Shown piece after piece: positions 33,975 through 42,869 of a stretch of DNA of 64,000 bases (position 1 is the stretch's first letter; each line of letters starts with the position of its first letter). Below the pieces are notes generated by a model. The model searched no databases. It was not told the DNA's origin and worked only from the letters and a program-made list of their open reading frames with translations. The translations under genes and the position numbers were made by a program. This stretch comes from a bacterium HR33. Lineage in GTDB: Bacteria; Gemmatimonadota; Gemmatimonadetes; Gemmatimonadales; GWC2-71-9. The DNA is taken from positions 620,001 to 684,000 of the forward strand of contig BEIJ01000001.1 in the NCBI GenBank assembly GCA_002923375.1, in the 5' to 3' direction.

Positions 33975-36048
33975 AGCGAAACCTTCGGCACCGCGTGACC
34001 GGCAAGCCGGCGTGCGGAGGCGGGTACGTGAACCGGCGCATTTGGTGGCCCATGGTCACCTGAGGGTCGACCCCTACTACTGGCTCAGGGAGCGGGACAA
34101 CCCGCAGGTGCTGGCGTACCTTCGCGCCGAAAACGCTTACGCTGACGCAATCATGGCCCACACTCGCCCGCTCCAGGAACGACTTTTTCAGGAACTGAAG
34201 GAACGGATCAAGCAGACCGACCAAACGGTGCCTTACAGGCTGAAGGATTACTTCTACTACACCAAGTTCGAGGAAGGGCGCGATTATCCGATATACTGCC
34301 GTAGAAGGACCACCCCGGAAGCTCACGAAGAAATCATGCTGGACGTGAACCAGATGGCCAAGGGACAGGCGTACTTTGCGGTGGCGGGCCGCGAGGTGAG
34401 TTCCGAGCAGGATCTCCTAGCCTTTGGGGTGGACACCGTCGGCCGGAGGATCTACACGATCCGAATAAAGCACCTTCCCAGCGGCGAACTGCTACCCGAC
34501 GAGATCCGCGGAGCCAGCGGCAACCTGGTCTGGGCTAACGACAATCGTACCCTGTTCTATACCAAGCTGGACCCGGTAACGCTGCGTTCGTTTCAGGTCT
34601 TCAGGCATGTCGTGGGGCAAGACCCTGCTCGCGACGAGTTGGTGTACCAGGAGGAAGACGAGACCTATTCGGTCTGGGTGAGCAAGACCAAGTCCCGGGA
34701 TTTCATCCTGATCGCCTCGGTACACACCGACAGCACCGAGTATCGGTACATCCCCGCGGCGGACCCTGAGCGCCCGCCGGTCGTGATCGAGGCCCGCAAA
34801 GAGGGACACGAGTACGAAGTGGACCATTACGGAGGCCACTTTTATTTGAGGACCAACGACAACGCGCTCAACTTCAGGCTGGTGCGTACGCCCGTAGAAC
34901 GGCCCGGGAGGGATAACTGGGAAGAGATCGTACCCCACCGGCCGGAAACCTTTCTAGAGGAGTTCGAGCTGTTCCGCAATCACCTCGTGCTGGAAGAACG
35001 GCGGAACGGATTGACGCGGCTTCGTGTGATTCCCTGGTCCCGAGAGGGTGAACACGAAATCGAGTTCGACGAGCCGGTTTACGTGGCGGCTCTCTCGGAC
35101 AACTACGAGATCGACACCGACGTGGTGAGATACGTCTACTCCTCACTAACCACTCCGAACTCGGTTTACGACTACGACATGTCGGCGCGCCGCCACATTC
35201 TTTTGAAGCGCGACGAAGTGCTCGGCGGATTCGACCCGGCCAACTACCGGTCAGAGCGCATTTACGTGACCGCCGCGGACGGCGCCCGCATTCCGGTTTC
35301 TCTGGTCTACCGGACGGATCGCCGATCGCCCGGCGGCAATCCGTTGCTGCTCTACGGTTACGGGGCATACGGGATAAGCGTAGATCCGGGATTCAACCCC
35401 GCTCTGGTGAGTCTGCTAGACCGCGGCTTCGCCTACGCCGTGGCTCACGTACGCGGCGGCCAGGAGTTGGGGAGACCTTGGTACGAGGGTGGGAAACTGT
35501 TCAACAAGAAAAACACCTTCACCGATTTCATCGCGGTGGCTGAATACCTCCTGGAAAGAGGGTACGCCCGGCGCGGAGGGCTCTTCGCCAAGGGAGGAAG
35601 CGCCGGAGGCCTGCTGGTAGGCGCGGTGGTGAACCTGCGGCCGGATCTCTTCGCGGGAGCCATAGCCGAGGTGCCCTTCGTGGACGTGGTTACGACCATG
35701 CTGGACGAGAGTATCCCCCTTACAACCAGCGAGTACGACGAGTGGGGGGATCCCCGGGTAGAGGAGTACTACCGGTACATCCTTTCCTATTCTCCCTACG
35801 ACAACGTGGAACCGAAGGAGTATCCACATCTTTTGGTAACCGCAGGCATCCACGACTCCCAAGTCCAGTATTGGGAGCCGGCCAAGTGGGTAGCCAAGTT
35901 GAGGGGAACCAAGACCGACAACCGGCGCCTGCTGCTCAAGACGAACATGGAAGCCGGCCACCACGGCGCTTCCGGACGTTACCGGCGGTACTGGGAGCTT
36001 GCCTTTCAGTACGCCTTCCTTCTCGACCTAGCCGGTATCGACCGGTGA
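33952..36048 (+). CDS. ptrB: Oligopeptidase B (S9A prolyl-oligopeptidase family)
   Basis: 698 residues from ATG 33952, with GAGGAGG directly upstream; an in-frame ATG at 33916 is possible. An N-terminal beta-propeller (HGHLRVDPYYWLRERDNPQV and following blades) is followed by an alpha/beta hydrolase domain. Catalytic residues: Ser550 in GGSAGGLL, Asp in GIHDSQVQYWEPAKW, and His670 in EAGHHGASGR. These enzymes cut short peptides after basic residues in the cytoplasm. It ends with a GTGA overlap into the alkyltransferase-like gene. Confidence 0.9.
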   Translation: MATPVSLKAKPSAPRDRQAGVRRRVREPAHLVAHGHLRVDPYYWLRERDNPQVLAYLRAENAYADAIMAHTRPLQERLFQELKERIKQTDQTVPYRLKDYFYYTKFEEGRDYPIYCRRRTTPEAHEEIMLDVNQMAKGQAYFAVAGREVSSEQDLLAFGVDTVGRRIYTIRIKHLPSGELLPDEIRGASGNLVWANDNRTLFYTKLDPVTLRSFQVFRHVVGQDPARDELVYQEEDETYSVWVSKTKSRDFILIASVHTDSTEYRYIPAADPERPPVVIEARKEGHEYEVDHYGGHFYLRTNDNALNFRLVRTPVERPGRDNWEEIVPHRPETFLEEFELFRNHLVLEERRNGLTRLRVIPWSREGEHEIEFDEPVYVAALSDNYEIDTDVVRYVYSSLTTPNSVYDYDMSARRHILLKRDEVLGGFDPANYRSERIYVTAADGARIPVSLVYRTDRRSPGGNPLLLYGYGAYGISVDPGFNPALVSLLDRGFAYAVAHVRGGQELGRPWYEGGKLFNKKNTFTDFIAVAEYLLERGYARRGGLFAKGGSAGGLLVGAVVNLRPDLFAGAIAEVPFVDVVTTMLDESIPLTTSEYDEWGDPRVEEYYRYILSYSPYDNVEPKEYPHLLVTAGIHDSQVQYWEPAKWVAKLRGTKTDNRRLLLKTNMEAGHHGASGRYRRYWELAFQYAFLLDLAGIDR

Positions 36049-36359
36049 CGCTAGAGCTGTCGATGCGCGAGCGGATTTACGCGGTGGTGCGCCGCATCCC
36101 CAGAGGAAGAGTGGCCACGTACGGCCAGATTGCCCGGCTCGCCGGGATCGACGGGCACGCGCGGCAGGTGGGCTACGCCCTACATTCCCTCCCCGCCGAA
36201 AGCGACGTCCCGTGGCACCGAGTAATCAATGCTCGAGGCAGGATCAGCTTGCCGAAGGGATCTCACAGCTATCTCCTACAGCGCAGTCTCTTGGAAGAAG
36301 AGGGAGTGGAGTTCGACGCCCAGGGGATGGTGGATCTTTCGAGGTTCGGGTGGCGGTGA
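36045..36359 (+). CDS. Alkyltransferase-like (ATL) DNA-binding protein
   Basis: 104 residues from the GTG that overlaps the previous stop; ATG 36063 is an alternative. The O6-alkylguanine transferase C-terminal fold is clear: IYAVVRRIPRGRVATYGQIARLAG with its helix-turn-helix, given as IYAVVRRIPRGRVATYG, followed by HARQVGYALHSLP and VPWHRVINARGRISLP. The reactive cysteine motif PCHR is PWHR here, the hallmark of ATL proteins. These cannot transfer the alkyl group, but bind O6-alkylguanine and route it to nucleotide excision repair. Confidence 0.87.
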   Translation: MTLELSMRERIYAVVRRIPRGRVATYGQIARLAGIDGHARQVGYALHSLPAESDVPWHRVINARGRISLPKGSHSYLLQRSLLEEEGVEFDAQGMVDLSRFGWR

Positions 36360-36982
36360 GAGCGGCCAGGGCGGCGGTATCGCTTTTCGTGACCCTCGTC
36401 CCGCAGGGGGCGCAGGCCCAGGAAAACCTGCTGGCCGAGGCGCAGATCGAAGTCGCAGTGGGGGCAAGCGAGGCTCGGGTTTCGGCCCGGTATCGAATCT
36501 TGGGTCCGAGCGATACGCTGGTTCTTCACGCTCCCCGCTTTCCCCGATCACATCTGCTGCTGGAGGAGGTGGCCTGGCCAATCTATTCGGTGGACACCCT
36601 TGCAGGTCTGCTTCGCTTGACCGCCGTACGGCAAACTGCTGGCGGCACAGCCGGGCTCGGCATTGACTACCGGATAGAGGGTGACATTTCCCGCATTCCG
36701 ATCTTTGTGCCCGAGGCTCCCACCTCCCCCCCTCGCAGCCGGGTAACGATCACGATTGCGGGGCTTTCGGGCCGTAGCATTCCCCGAGACCGATTTCCCA
36801 GACTTCAGCTCTACTCTCCCGGAACTTTACGGGCGAACCCTGATCACCTGCCCAGTTTCGTGGCCCTCTTAGACTCGGGGGCAGCGGCGGTTCCCCGAAT
36901 AGCGGAGTGGTCCGTATTGGCAGTTGCACTGGCCGGCACGCTTCTCTGGCTGGCCCGCCTCCGCAAGTGGCGGGTCCGTTGA
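36356..36982 (+). CDS. Exported protein with C-terminal membrane anchor, unknown
   Basis: 208 residues from GTG 36356, again a GTGA overlap, which supports the start. A signal peptide (AVSLFVTLVPQGAQAQ) leads to a beta-rich domain (for example LLAEAQIEVAVGASEARVSA and SRVTITIAGLSG). A C-terminal hydrophobic helix (WSVLAVALAGTLLWLARLRK) would anchor it with the domain outside. No family recognised. Tight coupling to the ATL gene and the following symporter suggests one transcript but gives no function. Confidence 0.6.
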   Translation: MRAARAAVSLFVTLVPQGAQAQENLLAEAQIEVAVGASEARVSARYRILGPSDTLVLHAPRFPRSHLLLEEVAWPIYSVDTLAGLLRLTAVRQTAGGTAGLGIDYRIEGDISRIPIFVPEAPTSPPRSRVTITIAGLSGRSIPRDRFPRLQLYSPGTLRANPDHLPSFVALLDSGAAAVPRIAEWSVLAVALAGTLLWLARLRKWRVR

Positions 36983-37001
36983 CGCACCCGAGGCAATTGC
37001 C

Positions 37002-38441
37002 GTGGGCGTGACGTTTTTGGTCGTCGCGGGTATTTACTTCGCCGCGATCCTAGCGATCTCGGCGTGGAGCGCCTTGCGCACCAAAACCGAAGAGGATTTC
37101 ATAGCCGCCGGCCGAACGATCGGCCCTCTGGTGGGAGGCGCGGTCTTGACCGCGACCCAGATTAGCGCGGGGACGTTCGTGGGAACCGTGGGGCGGCACT
37201 ATTTGGCCGGCGTGTCCTGGTGGTACGTCTGGTTCGGAGTGTGGGCCGGTTGGCTGGTGTCGGCCTTTTGGGTAGCGCCCAAGCTGAGAAGGTTCGGAGC
37301 GCTGACGGTACCGGACTACGTCTCCGCTCGCTTCGGCAGCCGAGCCGCCGGAGCGCTGGCGGGAGCGCTGATCGTCGTATCGTACACCATCTACCTCGTC
37401 GCCCAGTATCAGGCGGCGGGAGAGATAGCGCTCACGGTTTTCGGCATCGAGCCGCTCACCGCCATGATCCTCCTCATGGCGAGCGTGGTGATCTACACTC
37501 TACCAGGCGGGGTCCGAGGGAGTTCGTACATAGAATTTCTCCAGACTTTGATCATGGTAGCAGCCCTGTTGGCGGCGGTACCGGTGCTCCTGCACTACAC
37601 CGGAGGACCCGGGCCGGCCGTTCGGTTTCTTGAGTCTCTGGATCCGCGCCTTACCGGCTGGTACTACGGCCCCAAGGAGTTGCTGGCCTTTGGCATATCC
37701 TTTGGGTTTTCGATCGCGGCGGCACCGTACGAGCTAACGCGGTTTTACTCCATGAGGGACGAACGCACGGTGCGCCGGGCGATTTATGTGGCGATCGGGT
37801 TCCAGGTGGTGATCGGCCTCTCGGTGCTGGCCATAGGCATGCTCACCCGGGTTCTCTTTCCCAACTTGAGCTCAGTGGACCTGGCAAGTTCGGTCATGGC
37901 GTTCGAGGTTTTGCCCTCCATTGTCGGCGCGCTGCTTTTGGTGGCTATGCTGAGCGCCATAATGTCCACCGTCAATTCGATACTGCTGGTGGTGGGAGCC
38001 GGCGTGGCGCACGATCTTTACGGGAAGTTTTTGCAGCCTTCGGCCTCTCAGGGCCATCTGGTACTGGTCAACCGAATCAGCATGGTGATTCTCGCGCTGA
38101 TCCCGGTGTATTTTGCGCTCCAGAAGTACGGCGACGTCCAGGCAATCGTGGTGGAGCAGGCCAAGTTCATCGCCAGTTTCTTTTTCGTGCCGGTGGTGAT
38201 CGGGCTGAATTGGCGGCGCGGCACGGCGGCCGGCGCTATCGCCGCGATGCTGGGAGGCTTTTTGGCCTGTGGAATATGGGAATTCACCGGACAGCGGAGT
38301 TTCGCCTCCCACGGAATAGACGCGGTGGAAGTCGGCGTAGCGGTAAGTTTGCTGCTCTTTGTCGCGGTATCGCGTTTCACCCGGCCAGTGCCGGCGGAAC
38401 AGCTTGCTGTCTTTTTCGGACCTCCCGAGTCGAGGAGCTGA
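37002..38441 (+). CDS. Sodium:solute symporter (SSS family)
   Basis: 479 residues from GTG 37002 (GAGG about 8 bp upstream; GTG 37008 is equally possible). About 13 helices. SSS landmarks: ALRTKTEEDFIAAGRTIGPL, GAVLTATQISAGTFVGTVG, the helix 4-5 region LGGVRGSSYIEF-like (IYTLPGGVRGSSYIEFLQ), and LLVAMLSAIMSTVNSILLV, the Na+ site segment. Similar to but distinct from the symporter at 6656-8161. Substrate unknown; it precedes a periplasmic serine hydrolase. Confidence 0.86.
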   Translation: MGVTFLVVAGIYFAAILAISAWSALRTKTEEDFIAAGRTIGPLVGGAVLTATQISAGTFVGTVGRHYLAGVSWWYVWFGVWAGWLVSAFWVAPKLRRFGALTVPDYVSARFGSRAAGALAGALIVVSYTIYLVAQYQAAGEIALTVFGIEPLTAMILLMASVVIYTLPGGVRGSSYIEFLQTLIMVAALLAAVPVLLHYTGGPGPAVRFLESLDPRLTGWYYGPKELLAFGISFGFSIAAAPYELTRFYSMRDERTVRRAIYVAIGFQVVIGLSVLAIGMLTRVLFPNLSSVDLASSVMAFEVLPSIVGALLLVAMLSAIMSTVNSILLVVGAGVAHDLYGKFLQPSASQGHLVLVNRISMVILALIPVYFALQKYGDVQAIVVEQAKFIASFFFVPVVIGLNWRRGTAAGAIAAMLGGFLACGIWEFTGQRSFASHGIDAVEVGVAVSLLLFVAVSRFTRPVPAEQLAVFFGPPESRS

Positions 38442-38442
38442 A

Positions 38443-39912
38443 ATGATCCCGCGATCGAGTACGGCTCTGGCAATCGGGCTGCTGGCTGCAATGGTCCGCG
38501 CCGACCAAGTCGGCGCGCAGCAGGCCCGCGCGGAACCTTTGCCTCTGGCCGACAGTCTGGCCACCTGGTACGCGCTGGGGATAAACGCTCACCATCTCTG
38601 CGCCGGGCTTTGGGTGGTAGGCCGCGATAACCGGAGGTCGCCGGAGGCCGTCATAGCGGAAGACATAGCGCGCTTCCCGCAGTTCCGCTGGGAAAAGGAT
38701 TTCAGCTACCGCGTGGACGAGATCCGCCGCATCGCCACCGTGATCGACCCCAGAGTGGGAGAGCGCAGCGCCAAATACAATGGCGATCAGGGCTGCACCA
38801 TCCTGCCGGCGGGGGCGCGAGACGTCTACTTCGAGCCGCGGGCGGTGAAACCCGATCTTCCCGATCCGGCGGAACAGGATTGGCCCATGGGCGATCGGAA
38901 CGCCACCGAACCCGTGCAGGGAGTGGACTACCGGGCGCTGGAGGAGGTTTTGGATTGGGCGTTCGACGACAGCCGGCATGCGCGCCCCCAGAACACGCGC
39001 GGGATCGCGGTGGTGTACCGGGGCAAGATCGTAGCCGAGCGCTACGCTCCGGGTTGGGGGCCGTACACGCCCCAAATCAGTTGGTCGATGGGAAAGAGCA
39101 TCGCCGCGACACTGATCGGAGTACTGGTGCAAGACGGCCTCCTTTCGCTGGAGCAGCCGGCTCCCGTACCCGAGTGGCAGGGGCTTCGCGATCCCCGCCG
39201 CGAGATCCGGATCCGAGACCTGCTGCGGATGTCCAGCGGCCTGGACTTCGACAACTTCGGGCTCGATCCGGAAAACTCCTACAACGCCGCGAACGAGCAT
39301 TTCAGGATCTATTTCGATGCGCTGGACGTGGCGGCACACGCAATCCACCAGCCGCTTCGCTACCGGCCGGGCTCGCTATGGCGATACCGCAACTCGGATC
39401 CGCTCACCCTCATGTACGTGGCGCGGCGAGCGCTGGAGGCCAAGGGAGAGGACGTTCTCGCTTTCCCCCAGCGCCGGCTTTTCGACCGCATCGGGGCGCG
39501 CAGCTTCGTACTCGAAACGGACGCCTGGGGGAACTTCATCATCACGGGCTACGACTACGGCGGCACCCGGGACTGGGCTCGATTCGGCCTGCTCTACTTG
39601 TGGGACGGTGTTTGGCTGGGAGATCGCATCTTGCCCGAGGGCTGGAGAGAATTCGTGACCACCCCCGCTCCGGGCGACCCTTCCCGCGGCTACGGTGGCC
39701 TTTTTTGGTTGAACGCCGGCGGCGCCATGGAGCGGCTCCCCCGGGATGCCTTCTGGGCCGCAGGCTACATGGGACAGCGTACGCTCGTCATCCCGTCCAG
39801 AGATCTGGTGGTCGTCAGACAGGGCCCCAGCAGCGGCGGAGACGGTGCGTATTTCCAAGAGCTAGTGGCCAGAATTCTGAACGCGATCGGGGGCGGCACC
39901 GGCTCCCGGTAG
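38443..39912 (+). CDS. Exported beta-lactamase-family serine hydrolase
   Basis: 489 residues from ATG 38443, 1 bp after the symporter stop, with GAGGAGCTG upstream. The signal peptide region includes LAIGLLAAMVRADQVGAQQ. The class C beta-lactamase/DD-peptidase fold shows the SxxK nucleophile in SWSMGKS, the second motif as YRNSDP (YxN), and a late GYMGQRTLVIPSRDLVVV stretch. Such proteins are often esterases or D-peptidases rather than true beta-lactamases. The first 130 residues are an extra domain (GINAHHLCAGLWVVGRDNR). Confidence 0.82.
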   Translation: MIPRSSTALAIGLLAAMVRADQVGAQQARAEPLPLADSLATWYALGINAHHLCAGLWVVGRDNRRSPEAVIAEDIARFPQFRWEKDFSYRVDEIRRIATVIDPRVGERSAKYNGDQGCTILPAGARDVYFEPRAVKPDLPDPAEQDWPMGDRNATEPVQGVDYRALEEVLDWAFDDSRHARPQNTRGIAVVYRGKIVAERYAPGWGPYTPQISWSMGKSIAATLIGVLVQDGLLSLEQPAPVPEWQGLRDPRREIRIRDLLRMSSGLDFDNFGLDPENSYNAANEHFRIYFDALDVAAHAIHQPLRYRPGSLWRYRNSDPLTLMYVARRALEAKGEDVLAFPQRRLFDRIGARSFVLETDAWGNFIITGYDYGGTRDWARFGLLYLWDGVWLGDRILPEGWREFVTTPAPGDPSRGYGGLFWLNAGGAMERLPRDAFWAAGYMGQRTLVIPSRDLVVVRQGPSSGGDGAYFQELVARILNAIGGGTGSR

Positions 39913-39926
39913 GAATTGATTGCCGC

Positions 39927-40267
39927 TCAAGCTCCCAGGCGTGTGATCCAGGGTGGCACCATCCGCAAGCGGCCTTTTGAAACCGGCGGCACGGGTGGCA
40001 GGAGACCGGTTCGCGCAAAGTGCACCCGGCCACAGGGCCGGAGCGACTGAAAGTCGATCCTCCCACCGTGCTCCCGCTCGTACAAACCCTTGGACAAGTG
40101 GATAATGCCCTCCGCCCAGAAAAGAGCTAACTCCGCGGCCTGACCCTTGGTTATCTCCGATTCGCCAGGCTCCGGAACATCGGCGAGCGCGAAATGCCCT
40201 TCTCGGTGAGCTTGAGAGCGATATCCCTGGTAACTAGGGCGGAAACATCTGGAACCAACTTTGTCAA
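39927..40267 (-). pseudogene. Small gene broken by an apparent frameshift
   Basis: Two adjacent minus-strand frames read like one protein. TTG 40267 gives LTKLVPDVSALVTRDIALKL then TEKG. From about 40200 another frame continues HFALADVPEPGESEITKGQA, then ELALFWAEGIIHLSKG, and ends at TGA 39929-39927. A single base missing near 40200 would join them into about 113 residues. The second frame alone has no good start. The composite suggests a decayed or mis-sequenced small gene. No family recognised. Confidence 0.3.
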
Positions 40268-40280
40268 TAGATACCGGCTA

Positions 40281-40599
40281 CGCCAACAGGACCCGGGCCC
40301 GCCGCTACCCGGAGCGCCGAAGAACCAGGGGAATTCTCAATGTACGGTTCCCTTGGAGGGACTGGGGGCCGGGCTCGCCGCTATCCAAAGAGCGCGAAGG
40401 GAGCCAGCCGTCGCACCCTCACGATGGCCCGCCCCAGCAAGCGCGGCATCCGTTTTGTCCGAGATTCGACTTTCCCGCCGAATACCCGGAGCCTCGGAAG
40501 GGACGACGGCCACCGCCCCACTACCGGAAACCCCGCACCGCAGCTTGGATGCAGCTGTAGAGCCGCGCTAAATTTGGAAACGGCCACAGGGATCCTAGT
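40281..40599. other. Non-coding stretch, nothing recognised
   Basis: About 320 bp between the broken small gene and the 40600 ORF. No frame looks like protein, and I see no strong hairpin, repeat or promoter. Confidence 0.5.
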
Positions 40600-40828
40600 C
40601 ATGCCCAATTCCGGTCAGCGAGCGTGGGGAGGCGTATTCCCGCTGGGTTCGGAGCCCGGCTCCGATCTGTCGGGAGTCACCACTCCGGAACAGCGGCTCG
40701 CCATGATGTGGGAGCTTGCGCTCGAGGCGTGGGAGCTGGCCGGCCACGCGCTTCCCACGTACGACCGGGCGTCGATCCCGGTTCGGGTGAGGCCGCTCTA
40801 CCCGCCCGCAGACCGACTGCGGGGTTGA
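40600..40828 (+). CDS. Small helical protein usually paired with a nucleotidyltransferase
   Basis: 75 residues from ATG 40600 (weak upstream AGGGAT). The core, VTTPEQRLAMMWELALEAWEL, is helical and resembles small proteins encoded just before MNT/AbiEii-like nucleotidyltransferases in many bacteria. The C-terminus IPVRVRPLYPPADRLRG overlaps as TTGA with what remains of such a nucleotidyltransferase gene. Without its partner it may have no function. Recognition is from memory of the gene pair, hence moderate confidence. Confidence 0.5.
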
Positions 40829-40899
40829 ACGAGGACTTCAGGGATTTCCTCGATTTGGCTGACCTGGAGGCTCTGGGCGAAGACCCAAACTCTCACTGA
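40825..40899 (+). pseudogene. Internally deleted nucleotidyltransferase gene remnant
   Basis: 24 codons from TTG 40825: LNEDFRDFL, the usual N-terminus of small nucleotidyltransferases of the pair, is joined directly to DLADLEALGED, the usual C-terminus. The catalytic middle (GSxxR...DxD) is missing. This looks like an in-frame deletion of most of the gene. Its end overlaps the 3' end of tctA by a few bases. Confidence 0.5.
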
Positions 40900-42422
40900 C
40901 TCCCACCTTCGGCGCGCAGCAGGGAGAGTGCTCCCCGCCCGGCGCCACGCCGGCTCACCAACCACGGCAACACCGCCGTGGCAGCCGCTAAGATCCAAAG
41001 GGCGATAGCCAAAGGACTGGAAAACAACACACCCCAGTCTCCTCCGCTGAGCGCCAGCGCGCGCCGCACATTTTTTTCCATGAGGGGGCCGAGAACCAAA
41101 CCCAGAATCAGCGGCGCCAGGGGAAAACCGGCGCGCCGCATCAGGTAACCCACCACCCCGAACCCCGTCATGAGCCAAAGATCCAACACGCTCTGATTCA
41201 CCGCGTAAACCGCCACGAAACTCAGAGCGGCAACCCCGGGAAAGAGCGCCCAGCGGGGAAGCTCCAGCACGCGCACGAAGACACCCACCAGAGGAAGATT
41301 CAACACCAGCAACATCGCGTTGCCGAGGTACATCGAAGCCGCAAGCCCCCAGAACACTTCCGGCCTCTGCTCCAAAAGCAAGGGTCCAGGTGTGACGTTC
41401 ATCCCCAATAGCGCGCCCAGCAGTACCGCTGTCGTGCCGCTGCCCGGAATTCCCAGAGTCAGCAGCGGAATCATAGCCCCCGTGGCAGCCGCGTTGTTGG
41501 CCGCCTCGGGCGCCGCCACACCTCGCATGTCCCCGCTGCCGAAGGTTCCGCGGCGATCCACCAGCCGCTGCTCCGTAGCGTAAGCCATAAAGCTGGCGAC
41601 CGTACCGCCCGCTCCCGGCAACACCCCGACCAAGAACCCCACTACGCTCCCCCGAACCATGGTCCACGCCGCCGCCACTGCCTCGCGCACCCTAGCCATC
41701 ACGCTCCCGATCGCCGCCGCGGCAAGCCTGCCCGCTTCACCACCCTCCAGCACCCGGAAGACCTCGCTTACGGCGAAGAGACCGATTGTCACTACCACGA
41801 AATCCATTCCGTCCAAAAGCTTCATCTCGCCAAAAGTGAAGCGCGCCAGACCGCTGTTGGGGTCGAACCCCACCGTAGCCAAGAGAAGGCCCAACGAAGT
41901 CGCCACCAGCGCCTTGGCGCGGTTGGCCCCGGCAAGCCCGGCCAGCGCGGCAAAGGCAAAGACCATGAGGGCAAAGTACTCCGCGGGACCGAAGCGAATC
42001 GCCCATTTGGCGAGCAAAGGCGCAAACAGCACCAGGCCGAAGATCGAAAGCGTTCCGCCCACGAACGACGCAATGGCCGAAACCGCAAGCGCCGAGGCCG
42101 CCCTCCCCGACTGGGTCATGGCATAGCCGTCCAGCGCGGTCGTAACGGCGGAGGCAGTGCCGGGAACGTTCAGCAGGATGGTGCTTATGGAGTTCCCGTA
42201 CTGGGATCCGTAATAGATCCCCGCCAGCATGATCAGCGCCGATTCCGGGGGCAGGCGGAGCGCAAAAGCAATAGGGATCAAGACCGCGATGGCGTTAATC
42301 GGCCCGATCCCCGGCAGCATCCCGACGGTGGTCCCCACCAGCACCCCTACGAACGCGAGGATCACATTGAGCGGCTGGAGCGCCACCGCGAAGCCCGAGG
42401 CCAGATGCTGGATGGCTTCCAT
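40893..42422 (-). CDS. tctA: Tripartite tricarboxylate transporter, large permease TctA
   Basis: 509 residues with about 12 helices. The TctA signature is present twice in related halves: GTTVGMLPGIGPINAIAVLI near the N-terminus and VGFLVGVLPGAGGTVASFMA in the middle, with YYGSQYGNSISTILLNVPGT and AATGAMIPLLTLGIPGSGTT. It forms the channel of a Na+- or H+-driven uptake system with TctB and the binding protein TctC. Third gene of the operon, 3 bp after tctB. Substrate may be citrate or another organic acid. Confidence 0.9.
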   Translation of the reverse strand: MEAIQHLASGFAVALQPLNVILAFVGVLVGTTVGMLPGIGPINAIAVLIPIAFALRLPPESALIMLAGIYYGSQYGNSISTILLNVPGTASAVTTALDGYAMTQSGRAASALAVSAIASFVGGTLSIFGLVLFAPLLAKWAIRFGPAEYFALMVFAFAALAGLAGANRAKALVATSLGLLLATVGFDPNSGLARFTFGEMKLLDGMDFVVVTIGLFAVSEVFRVLEGGEAGRLAAAAIGSVMARVREAVAAAWTMVRGSVVGFLVGVLPGAGGTVASFMAYATEQRLVDRRGTFGSGDMRGVAAPEAANNAAATGAMIPLLTLGIPGSGTTAVLLGALLGMNVTPGPLLLEQRPEVFWGLAASMYLGNAMLLVLNLPLVGVFVRVLELPRWALFPGVAALSFVAVYAVNQSVLDLWLMTGFGVVGYLMRRAGFPLAPLILGLVLGPLMEKNVRRALALSGGDWGVLFSSPLAIALWILAAATAVLPWLVSRRGAGRGALSLLRAEGGSQ

Positions 42423-42425
42423 CTC

Positions 42426-42869
42426 TCAGCCGAAAATCATCCCCGCCGGAAGCGGCAGGCCCAAAACCAGCGCGAACAAGATCCACAAACCGGCAGCGGT
42501 CAGCGCACCGGAGGCCAGACTGGCCTTCACACCTCCGCCGAACAGACGGGCCAAGAACGCCACCTCCAAAGCGGTAGATAGGAAAAACCCCAAGGGCGCC
42601 ACGGACAAGGCGTAAATGACGAAGCTCGCGACCGCCGCGGCGATCCGCCCCGCCGCTGCACGCTCTGGAAATTCCGAGCGCCGGTCCGGCCGGAGAACCA
42701 CAAAGAGCGACCCCGCCGCCAAAAGAGTCGCGGCCAGGAGCGGGAACCCTTTGGGACCCAAAGGATCTATGAGGAACGCGACGCTGAATTTCCGAGCTTG
42801 CAGCGCCGCTCCCGCGGCCACAGCAAAAAACGCCACGCCCAGAACACGGTCGAGAGAGGCGAGCTTCAC
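42426..42869 (-). CDS. tctB: Tripartite tricarboxylate transporter, small subunit TctB
   Basis: 147 residues, four hydrophobic helices in the TctB pattern (VLGVAFFAVAAGAALQARKF, then FPLLAATLLAAGSLFVVLR). The small membrane subunit shows little sequence conservation, so position matters: ATGA overlap with tctC and 3 bp before tctA. It completes the membrane part of the transporter. Confidence 0.85.
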   Translation of the reverse strand: MKLASLDRVLGVAFFAVAAGAALQARKFSVAFLIDPLGPKGFPLLAATLLAAGSLFVVLRPDRRSEFPERAAAGRIAAAVASFVIYALSVAPLGFFLSTALEVAFLARLFGGGVKASLASGALTAAGLWILFALVLGLPLPAGMIFG

